Shown: positions 1 through 8,338 of the stretch, piece by piece | How positions within the stretch are numbered: position 1 is the stretch's first letter | How the letters are laid out: each line of letters starts with the position of its first letter | Notes under the pieces: model-generated | The model's input: only the letters and a program-made list of their open reading frames with translations | The model's database searches: none | Told to the model about the DNA's origin: nothing | Source of the DNA: Nitrospina sp. LS_NOB | GTDB lineage: Bacteria > Nitrospinota > Nitrospinia > Nitrospinales > VA-1 | Length of the DNA: 64,000 bases | Reading direction: 5' to 3' | NCBI GenBank assembly: GCA_001542995.1 | Contig: LFLA01000021.1 | Span: 124,001 to 188,000 of the forward strand | Translations under genes and position numbers: made by a program

Positions 1-465
1 GCCGCAAAAAAATTGTCACATAAAGGCGGTATCGCCGCGTGTTATACCTTTGGGTCGCCGAGAGTGGGGGATGAAGAATGGATAGCTGATATCAAGACAC
101 CTATTTACAGGCTGGTTAATGCGGCTGATTGCGTGACCATGTTGCCACTTGGGACAGAACTTATGACTATATTGAGCTGGATATGTCAATTTATTCCATC
201 AGTCGGGGAAGCCATTAGCTCCAAGGTATTAAAATTAAGCGGCTATATCCATGGTGGCAATATGCGATACCTGACAAACTGCTCCAGTGGTCAATATGAT
301 GGTGTAAGACTGCTGTATTCTGTAGGGTTCCTGTACAGAATAAAAGGATGGGTTATTAAGAAGCTGCCATGGAAAAAATTTCTAGCGGATCATTCCATAA
401 GCATATACAGAAAGAAACTAATGATTGTTGCCGAGAATCGAAACCAGAATGACAACACAAATTAA
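1..465 (+). CDS. Class 3 (alpha/beta hydrolase) lipase, C-terminal part
   Basis: The frame is open from the first base, so the N-terminus with the expected GxSxG nucleophile elbow lies outside the window. The visible part begins with a TFGSPRVGD segment, a hallmark of fungal-type class 3 lipases. It is followed by RLVNAADCVTMLP, matching the family pattern around a conserved Asp, and by a YIHGG segment that fits the catalytic His region. No signal peptide can be judged. The stop codon is directly followed by the ATG of the helicase-nuclease gene, so the two are probably one transcript. Family assignment is good; the substrate (lipid or other ester) is unknown. Confidence 0.7.
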   Translation, partial: AAKKLSHKGGIAACYTFGSPRVGDEEWIADIKTPIYRLVNAADCVTMLPLGTELMTILSWICQFIPSVGEAISSKVLKLSGYIHGGNMRYLTNCSSGQYDGVRLLYSVGFLYRIKGWVIKKLPWKKFLADHSISIYRKKLMIVAENRNQNDNTN

Positions 466-3000
466 ATGCAACTCAAATCCTACCAACAAACCGCCCTCGA
501 GCAGTTAGGCCGCTGGCTTGATGCGCTCAAGCAAGCCCGCACGGAATTGCAAAAAAGGCTAAAGGCCCTTGAAGATGCAGGAATTGACACTTCGCAAGAG
601 AATAGAGACTTCCCCGCCGTCGCTTGGAGAACTCTAAAAAAGCAAAACGTTCTCCCCGGCATTCCACAAGACGGCAACATTGCCATCCCCGAATACATCA
701 CCCGCACCGCAACTTCCGGCGATCCAATCCCGCATGTCTGCCTGAAAATCCCCACTGGTGGCGGCAAGACGCTTTTGGGCGTGGCCGCGCTAGAGCGCAT
801 TAAGCAGGACACCGGGTTTGTTTTGTGGATTGTGCCGACCAAGGCTATTTACGAACAGACTATCGCGGCTTTCAGGAACCGCGAACATCCTTATCGGCAG
901 AGGCTTGAGCGGATTTCCGGCGGCAGGGTCAAACTGCTACAGAAAGCCGACCGTTTTACCAAACAGGATATTGAAAACTATCTCTGCATCATGATGCTGA
1001 TGCTGCCATCCGCTAACCGGCAAAAGAACAAGGATTTTCTCAAGATATTTCGCGACAGCGGCGGATATACGTCATTTTTCCCGGAACAGGATGATTCAAC
1101 CGCAAATAAAATACTTTCAGAGCAATATCCCGATCTGGAGAAAAACAACAGCGGCAACTGGATGAAACAAAGCCTGATCAATGTACTCAAACTGATTCGC
1201 CCCACGGTAATTCTCGATGAAGCCCATAAAGCCTATGGAAAAAATGACACTAACAACAAACAATTTGTAAAGTCCGTCAACCGACTCAATCCCCGCTTTG
1301 TGCTTGAACTGTCCGCTACGCCTAAAACTGGAATCAGTAATATTCTTGTCAACACATCGGGCGCCGACCTTCAGGATGAGGAGATGATCAAACTGCCGAT
1401 AGAGGTTCACAGTTTCAGCAATTCCGACTGGAAGCACACACTTGCCGAAACACAGAAGCAATTAAACCGGCTTGCAAGTGCAGCGCTAAAGTTAAAAGAA
1501 GGAGAAAACCGCTATATTCGCCCGATTGCTTTGGTGAGAGTACAGAGAACCGGCAGGGATCAAAGACAGCAGGGGTATATTCATTCCGAAGATGTGCGGG
1601 AATATCTGATACAGAATCTCGCCGTGCCGGAGAATCAAATCAGGATTCAATCATCGGAAAAGAAGGAGCTTGCGGGCGAGAATTTACTGAACGAAATGAG
1701 TTCTGTCCGTTGGATTATCACAAAAGACGCGCTCAAAGAGGGTTGGGATTGCTCGTTTGCCTATGTACTTGCATTGCTGGATAACACGACAGCGACAACA
1801 GCAATGACGCAGATGGTCGGGCGGGTAATGAGACAACCACAGGCACGCAGAATCAAAAAATATGCCTCTCTGAACCAATGTTATATCTATTGCTACAACC
1901 AAGACGTAGGTGATGCAGTTAAAGGGATCAGGGCAGGACTGGAAAACGAGGGGCTTACCGGGCTCGGTGGTTCCATTCACGGATACGGCAGTGGAGACGC
2001 GCCGGAGCGGACAACCGTCAAACGCCGAGGCAAATACAAAAAATTAAACATATTTCTCCCGCAGGTTCTGCATAAAGATGGAAAAAAATGGCGTCCTATT
2101 GACTACGACCGCGACATATTAAGCACAGTTGATTGGGGAGCAATTGGTGCGGGCGCAAAGGTTAATCTGGACGATGAAGACACCATTCGAGAGATCAAGG
2201 TCACGGTTGATATACAGTCCGAAAGCAAACCTTCCGAGGCAACGATTGATGCCGGAGAGCGGTTGAACCTGGATTATTTTGTCCGGCGACTGGCGGACAT
2301 GGTTCCCAATCCCTGGCAGGCGGCGCGCATGGCGGAGAGTTTTATTGAACAGCACAGAAACAGTGGACACGATGATTCAAAACTGCTGAATAATCGGATT
2401 TATCTTTCGGAAGTTTTGCGGCGCAGGGTGAAAGATGACATGGATGGCAAAGCCGAATCGGTTTTCCGCGACAAAGTCGGACAGAATGAAATCAGGTTTC
2501 ATCTTGAGACCGATGAGCGGTTGGACTACGAGCTAAGCAAGTCGTTCGAGGTCTTTGTTTCCAGTCAAGAAAGATCATTACAGAGCGAACATGGCAGACC
2601 CATACAGCAAAGCCTTTTTGACCCCGTTTATGAAAGCGGTTTTAACGGTTTGGAACGAGACTTCGCACTCTATCTGGATAAGAGCAACGCCATATACTGG
2701 TGGCACAAAATCGCCGCAAGACAAGCATACTCTCTGCAAGGCTGGAGACGACACCGCGTGTATCCCGATTTTGTAGCCTGCCGAAAAGATAACGGAAAAC
2801 TTCTGATTCTGGAAACAAAGGGTATCCACCTGAAGGGAAACGAGGATACGGATTACAAGAAAAAACTGCTGGAGACGCTTGAGAAAACATACAGAACCGC
2901 CCTTGACAGAGGTGAAATGATGGTCAATGAGCCATCGGCCACTTTCAGTATGATGTTTGAAGATACATGGAAAGAACAGGCCAGCGGACTTATTGAATGA
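466..3000 (+). CDS. Type III restriction enzyme Res-like DEAD/DEAH helicase with C-terminal nuclease
   Basis: This 844-residue protein has superfamily 2 helicase motifs in order: Walker A IPTGGGKT at 95-102, DEAH at 251-254, LSATPK from 282 and motif VI QMVGRVMR at 449-456. A C-terminal PD-(D/E)xK nuclease is indicated by YPDF (Asp768) followed by LETKG (Glu783, Lys785). This is the architecture of Res subunits of type III restriction systems and of stand-alone defence helicase-nucleases. No methyltransferase (Mod) gene is seen downstream; one could lie before the window. The ATG directly abuts the stop of the lipase gene. Nucleic-acid translocation plus cleavage is a family inference; the true role (restriction, other defence, repair) is open. 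Confidence 0.85.
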   Translation: MQLKSYQQTALEQLGRWLDALKQARTELQKRLKALEDAGIDTSQENRDFPAVAWRTLKKQNVLPGIPQDGNIAIPEYITRTATSGDPIPHVCLKIPTGGGKTLLGVAALERIKQDTGFVLWIVPTKAIYEQTIAAFRNREHPYRQRLERISGGRVKLLQKADRFTKQDIENYLCIMMLMLPSANRQKNKDFLKIFRDSGGYTSFFPEQDDSTANKILSEQYPDLEKNNSGNWMKQSLINVLKLIRPTVILDEAHKAYGKNDTNNKQFVKSVNRLNPRFVLELSATPKTGISNILVNTSGADLQDEEMIKLPIEVHSFSNSDWKHTLAETQKQLNRLASAALKLKEGENRYIRPIALVRVQRTGRDQRQQGYIHSEDVREYLIQNLAVPENQIRIQSSEKKELAGENLLNEMSSVRWIITKDALKEGWDCSFAYVLALLDNTTATTAMTQMVGRVMRQPQARRIKKYASLNQCYIYCYNQDVGDAVKGIRAGLENEGLTGLGGSIHGYGSGDAPERTTVKRRGKYKKLNIFLPQVLHKDGKKWRPIDYDRDILSTVDWGAIGAGAKVNLDDEDTIREIKVTVDIQSESKPSEATIDAGERLNLDYFVRRLADMVPNPWQAARMAESFIEQHRNSGHDDSKLLNNRIYLSEVLRRRVKDDMDGKAESVFRDKVGQNEIRFHLETDERLDYELSKSFEVFVSSQERSLQSEHGRPIQQSLFDPVYESGFNGLERDFALYLDKSNAIYWWHKIAARQAYSLQGWRRHRVYPDFVACRKDNGKLLILETKGIHLKGNEDTDYKKKLLETLEKTYRTALDRGEMMVNEPSATFSMMFEDTWKEQASGLIE

Positions 3001-3082
3001 TAATAAGTAAGTTTGGTTAATAATCCCCCACCTCTACAGCCGGCGGATTGCCTCCCTTGCCCAAGGGTGGTATAAATGGAGC

Positions 3083-4396
3083 ATGGCACTACAACTTTTG
3101 TCACGAATTTTTTTAGCGTTTTGGGTGGGGTTCTTATTTATTCCACCTCCTGCTACCGCTAACGCGTTTCACTACCTCCTTGAAGAAAAGCAGGCGTTGG
3201 AAAAACAATTCGGTGTACAAACGCTGGAGTGTTTCCCCTTTATAAAGAAAATCGGTTTCACGGAAGACCAGATTCCACTTATCGAACAGTGCCTGACCGG
3301 CACTCGTATCTTGAAGGAAGCTTTCGCCGATTCCAGGAATTCCACTTATAAAGTTATTGGCATCAGCAATCAGTTTTTGAAAACTGCCGGGTTTCACACC
3401 ATCTTGATTCCCTGGAACGCCACTAAAGATGAAGTTATTCAATTCCTCAACAATCAGCCAAGTCATGAAGAACAAACAGCCTTCCTGGATAAAATCCGTG
3501 GATTGAAACAGAATATTTCCAGAAAGCTCAAGATAAAACAGTTTTATTGTTCGCAGGAAATCTCCAACAACGATTGCTTAAAGGGATACGAAAATCTGTC
3601 CGCGATGAGACTCCCCGACAGACTCAAGACCATCGGCTGGCAGGAAATCGTCATTACCCGCTCCCACACTGCGCCGGACAGCCCCGGAAAACTGATTCTG
3701 GGCTTTAACGATTCTCCCGCCAAGATGAGGGAGCACCTGCTAAAAGATCCGTTTAAGACTTGGAATCCCCGGCAAAAAATGTATGAAAGAATTCAGGAAA
3801 AATATGGCACAGTTTTTAAAAACAAACTGCAATTGGAAAATCTGATCTGCGCTGTAGATATTTCAATGGAAGAATGCGAACAGGGAGCCAGCAACCTTGC
3901 CCAAGCCAGCCAGAGCACCGATTTCAGGATGCGACATTGGGGACGGGTGACCCTCAATCGCTTTAACACTTTAATCCAGGATGATTTTCATGCCTTCATC
4001 CGCTACGATCTACCGTCAGCAGAAATCAAAAAATATTTTTCCCGCAAAGCTATAAAAACCCAGGCGGCCGAAAAAACTACGCTGGCTATAAAACTGGAAG
4101 GGCAAACCAAAAATAATTCGACGCAATTGAGAGCGGTTTGCGATCTGGAAGGTCTGCGGTCGGAGCTTTGCGCCCGTTCCTTTGAAACCTTCATCCGATT
4201 TGTGAAGAAGAACCGCGACTACCGGGTGCAAACGCCGTGGGACACCCTCATGTTTGTCGATGGCATGCAACTGGACCGGGTCAACTTTGCCCTCAATTCC
4301 AGTTCCCGCGACACCTACCTCTATATAGATGCCAACAGCAATGACACACAACTGGCGGCCTACCTGAACCAGCGGCGAGCCGCCGCTGCCAAATAG
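3083..4396 (+). CDS. Secreted protein with four degenerate Cys-pair repeats
   Basis: A hydrophobic N-terminus ending near ATANA (residues 1-27) looks like a Sec signal peptide, so the 437-residue product is probably periplasmic or exported. The mature part contains four diverged copies of a unit of roughly 90-100 residues. Each starts with a cysteine pair (Cys-x19-Cys, Cys-x8-Cys, Cys-x8-Cys, Cys-x9-Cys), then an Ala/Leu-rich helix, a Trp- or Phe-centred strand ending in a hydrophobic run, and a final acidic helix ending in YL or HLL. The paired cysteines could form one disulfide per repeat. No known family is recognised. A palindromic repeat follows four bases after the stop. Confidence 0.7.
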   Translation: MALQLLSRIFLAFWVGFLFIPPPATANAFHYLLEEKQALEKQFGVQTLECFPFIKKIGFTEDQIPLIEQCLTGTRILKEAFADSRNSTYKVIGISNQFLKTAGFHTILIPWNATKDEVIQFLNNQPSHEEQTAFLDKIRGLKQNISRKLKIKQFYCSQEISNNDCLKGYENLSAMRLPDRLKTIGWQEIVITRSHTAPDSPGKLILGFNDSPAKMREHLLKDPFKTWNPRQKMYERIQEKYGTVFKNKLQLENLICAVDISMEECEQGASNLAQASQSTDFRMRHWGRVTLNRFNTLIQDDFHAFIRYDLPSAEIKKYFSRKAIKTQAAEKTTLAIKLEGQTKNNSTQLRAVCDLEGLRSELCARSFETFIRFVKKNRDYRVQTPWDTLMFVDGMQLDRVNFALNSSSRDTYLYIDANSNDTQLAAYLNQRRAAAAK

Positions 4397-4399
4397 CAA

Positions 4400-4511
4400 C
4401 CACTCGGCGTGGGGCCCGCTAGCAATTTATTTTTCTCGCGGATAAGTTTTCTCTTGGCTTAAAAAGCTATTGCAGTCTGGATCCAGCGTCACGCTGGCGG
4501 AGAACCTCCGC
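4400..4511. repeat. Palindromic intergenic modules (types P, H5 and H2)
   Basis: Three hairpin modules lie in the spacer and run into the fliW remnant: a CCAC/GTGG palindrome at 4400-4416, a CCAGCG/CGCTGG hairpin at about 4483-4497, and GCGGAG-AAC-CTCCGC at 4497-4511. The same modules recur across the window. The first copy starts four bases after the stop codon of the upstream gene. Confidence 0.75.
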
Positions 4512-4910
4512 AGGAAACAAGTAATGGATTTTTCCAGCTAGCAACGATTTCGCTTCGTTCAACGGGTTCTTGCTCATGGGCCGCACGCCTGGTGCTAGTG
4601 GGGGAGTGGCGGGGGGGGTTCGCATTTCTTCTGGAAGCAGGTAATGGCGGGTGTCGTATTCCATGCTGGTCAGTACAAATTGTTTTCCGATTCCCTTTTT
4701 GGAGTTGATCACCAACGGGGCTACCAGGTTTGCGGTCATTTCGGTATAATTTTCCGGGATCGTGACAATGGAACGAGTGAGGAACGGTTCATCCAATTCC
4801 AGGTCCACTTTTTTCTTATCCTCTTCCAGCAGCTTCAGTTTGTAGTCCGGTACATACAGGTGGGGATCAGTAGTCACAAACGCCAAATGAGGCGACAGGA
4901 CAGACTGCAT
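4467..4910 (-). pseudogene. fliW: fliW remnant (flagellar assembly factor FliW, C-terminal part)
   Basis: The product matches the FliW family from the conserved WMQS-V...LAFV-TDP segment through LVAPLVINSKKGIGKQ to the RHYLL end. FliW binds flagellin and antagonises the mRNA-binding regulator CsrA. Only about the C-terminal two thirds is present: the first 55-60 residues of the family are missing and the reading frame runs backwards into the start of csrA. The last 25 or so residues are encoded by palindromic repeats (H2 and H5 modules) and have no family counterpart. The gene therefore looks like a deletion product fused to the csrA start and capped by repeat DNA, and is probably non-functional. 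Confidence 0.7.
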
Positions 4911-4983
4911 CCACTGTAACGGTTATTTTGACATCTTCATTAATTTTGATGCTTTCGCCAATTTTTCGGGTGAGAACAAGCAT
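4867..4983 (-). pseudogene. csrA: csrA 5' remnant fused into fliW
   Basis: From an ATG at 4983 the frame reads MLVLTRKIGESIKINED, the near-invariant N-terminus of the carbon-storage regulator CsrA, and continues with KITV. It then leaves the family and stops at 4867, after 38 codons instead of the usual 60-80. The departure falls within about 15 bases of the point where the fliW reading frame becomes recognisable in another frame. This places a deletion junction between csrA codon 24 or so and fliW codon 58 or so. The RNA-binding C-terminal part of CsrA is missing, so this copy cannot be active. Confidence 0.7.
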
Positions 4984-5095
4984 GGGCGGAGTCCGTTCCA
5001 AGTTTGCTTATAAGGAAAGCTGATAAAAATCTATCGCAAACGCCATTATAGCAAAAAAGCTCTGAAAAAATAATAATTCATAGCCCCAATCCCAA

Positions 5096-5124
5096 TTGAC
5101 AGGGTTGGGGCGATTGTGTTAATT
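5096..5124 (+). promoter_or_regulatory. Promoter of tRNA-Phe
   Basis: A consensus -35 box TTGACA at 5096-5101 is followed after 17 bases by TTAATT at 5119-5124. This puts the start about 25 bases before the mature tRNA 5' end. Seen in sequence; use as a promoter is inferred. Confidence 0.5.
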
Positions 5125-5155
5125 TTCGCTCTTTTGGTTGCAACAAAGTCGTGTT

Positions 5156-5231
<76 letters not shown>

Positions 5232-5330
5232 CCACTCGCCGTGGGGGCAATGTGCAATAGCTCTATTTGGCGAGCAAAGTATCCTCTCGGCGGAACAGGT
5301 TATTGCTAACCACCTGTGGAGGTTCTCCGC
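5232..5330. repeat. Palindromic element abutting the tRNA 3' end
   Basis: A CCACTCGCCGTGG palindrome starts directly after the tRNA CCA. It is followed by the body typical of this family (CAATAGCTCTATTT, then TCTCGGC, then TTATTGCT) and by a GTGGAGGTTCTCCGC hairpin at 5316-5330. Nothing else is seen between here and the next gene except an open frame from 5435 that leads into it. Confidence 0.7.
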
Positions 5331-5524
5331 CCGCTCCTCGCTAGAGAAGCAAAAGGTTGATACTCACCCGACTTGCAAACGGTGTTACCCCCTTAGCCCT
5401 AGTCCACAAACATTTACCTGCTTTTTCTGCTTAACTCTTTTCGAACACGGTAATTGGCGGAAAAATTTCCACCCTGCAGGATGCCGATGAACAACCTACC
5501 TCTGCAAAAAAAGAAAACGTAATC

Positions 5525-6244
5525 ATGGTGATTGATGACGACCCCATGGTCCATTCTCAAATGAAACGTTATTTTGAAAAAGAGGGTTATCGCGTCGTCA
5601 CAGCTTCCGATGGCGAAGAAGGTCTGGAGTTGGCCCGAAAACTTCACCCCACCCTCATTACTCTGGATGTTCTGATGCCCGGAATGGATGGATGGACCGT
5701 ATTGACCAAATTGAAAGCCGATCCCGAATTGGCAAACATACCGGTGTTTGTCATTTCCATGGTGGATGATGAAAACAAGGGCTATTCCCTCGGAGCTTCA
5801 GAATACCTCACCAAACCTATTGACCGGACCCGAATCCATATCCTGATGAAAAGGTATAAGTGGGACAGCGGCTCTGCTCTGGTGGTAGAGGACGACGCTG
5901 GCACCCGGAAAATGTTGCGCAAAATGCTGGAAGAATACGGACTGAATGTTTCCGAAGCTGGTGATGGCAAAATCGCCTTGGAACATGTGCGGAAAAAATC
6001 TCCAGGCGTTATCTTCCTCGACCTGATGATGCCGGTTATGGATGGGTTTGAATTCATCGAAGAACTACGAAAAACCCCTGAATGGCGGTCCATACCTATT
6101 GTGGTCATCACCTCCAAGGAACTCACCCATGCCGACCGCCTGCGCCTGAATGGAGGTGTAGAAAAGCTGATCGAAAAGAAATTCCTTGATGAAAAAGATT
6201 TTCTCAAAGAAGTTCTCGATGTGCTGGAATCCCAACCGTCTTGA
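5525..6244 (+). CDS. Response regulator with two receiver domains
   Basis: Two CheY-like receiver domains are fused with no output domain in 239 residues. REC1 (about 1-105) has the acidic pocket D4-D6, phospho-acceptor Asp48, Ser78 and Lys97. REC2 (about 117-235) has the EDD pocket at 122-124, phospho-acceptor Asp166 and Thr196. The proposed ATG cuts REC1 slightly short: the same frame is open back to a TAA at 5432 and reads a Lys/Glu-rich linker ending ENVI just before the start. This is what one expects if the protein was once the tail of a hybrid histidine kinase whose front was lost. Signalling by phosphotransfer is a family inference; the partner kinase is unknown. Confidence 0.85.
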   Translation: MVIDDDPMVHSQMKRYFEKEGYRVVTASDGEEGLELARKLHPTLITLDVLMPGMDGWTVLTKLKADPELANIPVFVISMVDDENKGYSLGASEYLTKPIDRTRIHILMKRYKWDSGSALVVEDDAGTRKMLRKMLEEYGLNVSEAGDGKIALEHVRKKSPGVIFLDLMMPVMDGFEFIEELRKTPEWRSIPIVVITSKELTHADRLRLNGGVEKLIEKKFLDEKDFLKEVLDVLESQPS

Positions 6245-6257
6245 CCCCCCCCCCCCC
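6245..6257. repeat. Homopolymer tract of 13 C
   Basis: Thirteen consecutive C residues follow directly after the TGA stop of the double-receiver gene. Such tracts vary in length by slippage; here it lies outside coding sequence. Confidence 0.9.
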
Positions 6258-6347
6258 ATTAAAAAGCGCCTGTTTAAATCAGAACTTTTTCAAAACTTTC
6301 ACGGGGAATTTGAATCTAACAACAAACTCACTTCTGTGGGAGGAAGT

Positions 6348-6422
6348 ATGGCAAAAGCTTATGTAGCCGAGAAAAACCTTTGTTCGCCAACGGAAGTAAT
6401 GGCTCGCTGTCCCTATGCCTAA
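6348..6422 (+). CDS. Possible 24-residue small protein
   Basis: An ATG at 6348 is preceded by a strong Shine-Dalgarno sequence (GGGAGGAAG ending directly before the start). It opens a 24-codon frame with two cysteines in the pattern LCSPTEVMARCP. It ends nine bases before the next small ORF, with which it may be co-translated. Only the ribosome binding site and position support it; no family is recognised. Confidence 0.4.
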   Translation: MAKAYVAEKNLCSPTEVMARCPYA

Positions 6423-6431
6423 TGGAAAACT

Positions 6432-6617
6432 ATGGAATTGCTTAAAGAAATCGACACCATTATCGAGGAAGTGAAAGAGGAGGCGGGAAATTTAAAGGCC
6501 GCCGAATCTCCTGCGGAGGAAGTCGAAGCGTTAAAGGAAATGTTGGACGCCCTGATGCGGGGCGCCCGCCAGGTGCAGGAAAAAATAGACCAATATAACG
6601 ACCGCCGGTATCGTTAA
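6432..6617 (+). CDS. Small acidic coiled-coil protein
   Basis: This 61-residue protein is almost entirely helical and highly charged (Glu/Lys-rich), with heptad-like leucine spacing through residues 1-50 and a basic tail ending NDRRYR. It starts nine bases after the 24-codon ORF and converges with the LRR gene. No family is recognised. The even amino-acid usage and position support it as a real small gene, with moderate confidence. Confidence 0.5.
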   Translation: MELLKEIDTIIEEVKEEAGNLKAAESPAEEVEALKEMLDALMRGARQVQEKIDQYNDRRYR

Positions 6618-6651
6618 CAACCCTGCTCTGTTCTTAAAGAAACCTTTTTTA

Positions 6652-7497
6652 TTATTCCAGTTCCAACCTCTTTAAATTCGGCAGGCTCGGATTTTTGGCG
6701 ATCTCATCGGCTTTTTCCAGATCAATCTCGTTGCGCACCAGAATGAGCATCTCCAGACTCTTGAGATTTTTGGATTGCAATAGAGCCTTCATTCCCTTTG
6801 TGGTGATGCGGTTGTTATAAAGATCCAGCCTTTTCAGGTTGGAAAATTGAGGAGAGTTGGCAATCGCCAAAGCACCACGGTCACTGATCTCGTTGGCACT
6901 AAAATCTACAAAGGTCAAGGCTGAAGAATTTTCCGATGCGGCCAGTGCCTCCACTCCTTCATCGCCTATCTGGTTGCGGGTCAGCTTAAGTTCCTTCAGG
7001 TTCTTCATATTGGGCGACTCGGCAATCATCTTTGCTCCTTGTGCAGAAACCTTGTTGCCCCACAAAGAAAGATTCTCGGTATGCTTGAAGGTTTCCGATG
7101 TGGTGAGAATACGCACTCCTTCATCCCCCAACTTGTTTCCCTGCAACGCCAGAGACCTCACATTTTTCAATTCCGGCATGTCAGCGAGAATCTGCATCCC
7201 CTTCACACCGATCAATGACCGGTTTAAATTGATCTTTGTGCCATCCTGATCCAACTTTCCCCTGATGTGAGCCGGGATATCTGCAGGCGGCCCCTTTGGC
7301 CGGCCATAACCATGCCCGCTATGTTTTCCCCCGCCACCATGTCCTTTTTTTGCCGCGTCACCAGGGCCACCGTGTTGTCCCGAACCATGCTGTTTGCCTT
7401 CATGAGGCGAATGTTCCCCCGCCCCAAATGCGGGCAGAGACCAGACCAGCCAACCCAACACCAAAATTCCCTGTACTGCTTTTTTATGAATCGACAC
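6652..7497 (-). CDS. Exported leucine-rich repeat protein with His/Gly-rich linker
   Basis: A GTG at 7497 is preferred because AAGGAG lies eight bases before it and it gives a clean signal peptide (hydrophobic run to PAFGAG); a longer frame from 7533 adds 12 residues. After the signal comes a stretch of about 45 residues rich in His and Gly, plausible as a metal-binding linker. Six or so leucine-rich repeats of the ribonuclease-inhibitor type follow, each about 24-28 residues with the pattern L-L-L-N-I-D-G-A. LRR folds bind partner proteins; the partner is unknown. The gene begins 17 bases after the SUMF1-domain gene and is likely in the same operon. Confidence 0.8.
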   Translation of the reverse strand: MSIHKKAVQGILVLGWLVWSLPAFGAGEHSPHEGKQHGSGQHGGPGDAAKKGHGGGGKHSGHGYGRPKGPPADIPAHIRGKLDQDGTKINLNRSLIGVKGMQILADMPELKNVRSLALQGNKLGDEGVRILTTSETFKHTENLSLWGNKVSAQGAKMIAESPNMKNLKELKLTRNQIGDEGVEALAASENSSALTFVDFSANEISDRGALAIANSPQFSNLKRLDLYNNRITTKGMKALLQSKNLKSLEMLILVRNEIDLEKADEIAKNPSLPNLKRLELE

Positions 7498-7514
7498 GAT
7501 AAAATTCTCCTTTT

Positions 7515-8336
7515 TTATTTCGAGGCCACGCAACGAAAGCCAATATAGTTTTTTTTCTGATCCGGAAACGCTTTACCACGAACCGCAGGGCGAGCCAGAT
7601 CCAGATTTGAATTCCACGATCCGCCCTTGATCACTTTAAATTTTTCGCCGTAGAAATCGTTTGAATGTTCGTTATCCGGATGCGGTTGATACCAGTTTTC
7701 TGTCCACTCCCAGACATTGCCCGACATGTCCATCACCCCATAAGGGCTGGCTCCTTCCGGAAACTTGCCTCCCGGACTGGCATTGCGATAACTATCCCCC
7801 TTGCCACGAATATTGGTGTTGAGAGCGTCCGCTTCGTTGCCCCAGGGATAATGCCGTTTATCGGTGCCTCGTGCCGCCTTTTCCCATTCCGCTTCTGTTG
7901 GCAGACGTTTCTTCGCCCAATGGCAATAATCTTTCGCGTCCTGCCAGGAAACACTCACCACCGGCTGGCGAGGATGGTTCAAGCGTGAATTCTCATACTC
8001 ACGTGGAGGCGGCTTGCCCGTGGCTTCCATATATACCGCGTAATCCCCAAAGGTGACCTCATACTTATCAATCTCAAACGCGGACAGAGCCACACTATGC
8101 GCCGGGGTTTCATCGCGGTACCAGTCTAGCGATTCGGAATGAAATTTCTTCACCGCCCAAAGGATATCTTCCTCAGAACTTCCCATTATGAAGGAACCTT
8201 CAGGAACCTGAACCATCTCCCCCGCTTCCGCTATTAAAATCCCCGAGACACCCAGACCTGAAAACGGAAAAATTAACAGAAACAACCAAATCTTGAATAC
8301 AGAAATTTTAAGGGTTTTTTCAGAACCCACTTTCAT
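7515..8336 (-). CDS. Membrane-anchored or exported SUMF1 (FGE-sulfatase) domain protein
   Basis: The start at 8336 is chosen over an upstream ATG at 8402 because it gives a typical hydrophobic N-terminal segment (residues 10-32) and has GGAGG about ten bases upstream. The rest is one formylglycine-generating-enzyme-like domain: MVQVPEGSFIMGS, DETPAHSVAL, the PVVSVSWQDAKDYC block, RLPTEAEWEKAAR, PYGVMDMSGNVWEW and the terminal KGGSWN...GFRC. Most bacterial members are not true sulfatase-modifying enzymes, and the active-site Cys pair is not evident, so a regulatory or binding role is equally possible. Co-directional with the LRR gene. The Shine-Dalgarno lies inside a palindromic repeat module. 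Confidence 0.85.
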   Translation of the reverse strand: MKVGSEKTLKISVFKIWLFLLIFPFSGLGVSGILIAEAGEMVQVPEGSFIMGSSEEDILWAVKKFHSESLDWYRDETPAHSVALSAFEIDKYEVTFGDYAVYMEATGKPPPREYENSRLNHPRQPVVSVSWQDAKDYCHWAKKRLPTEAEWEKAARGTDKRHYPWGNEADALNTNIRGKGDSYRNASPGGKFPEGASPYGVMDMSGNVWEWTENWYQPHPDNEHSNDFYGEKFKVIKGGSWNSNLDLARPAVRGKAFPDQKKNYIGFRCVASK

Positions 8337-8338
8337 CT

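Noticed and set aside
7515-8336. True formylglycine-generating enzyme
   Set aside because: The domain fits SUMF1 but the catalytic Cys pair of active FGE is not evident and no sulfatase gene is nearby.
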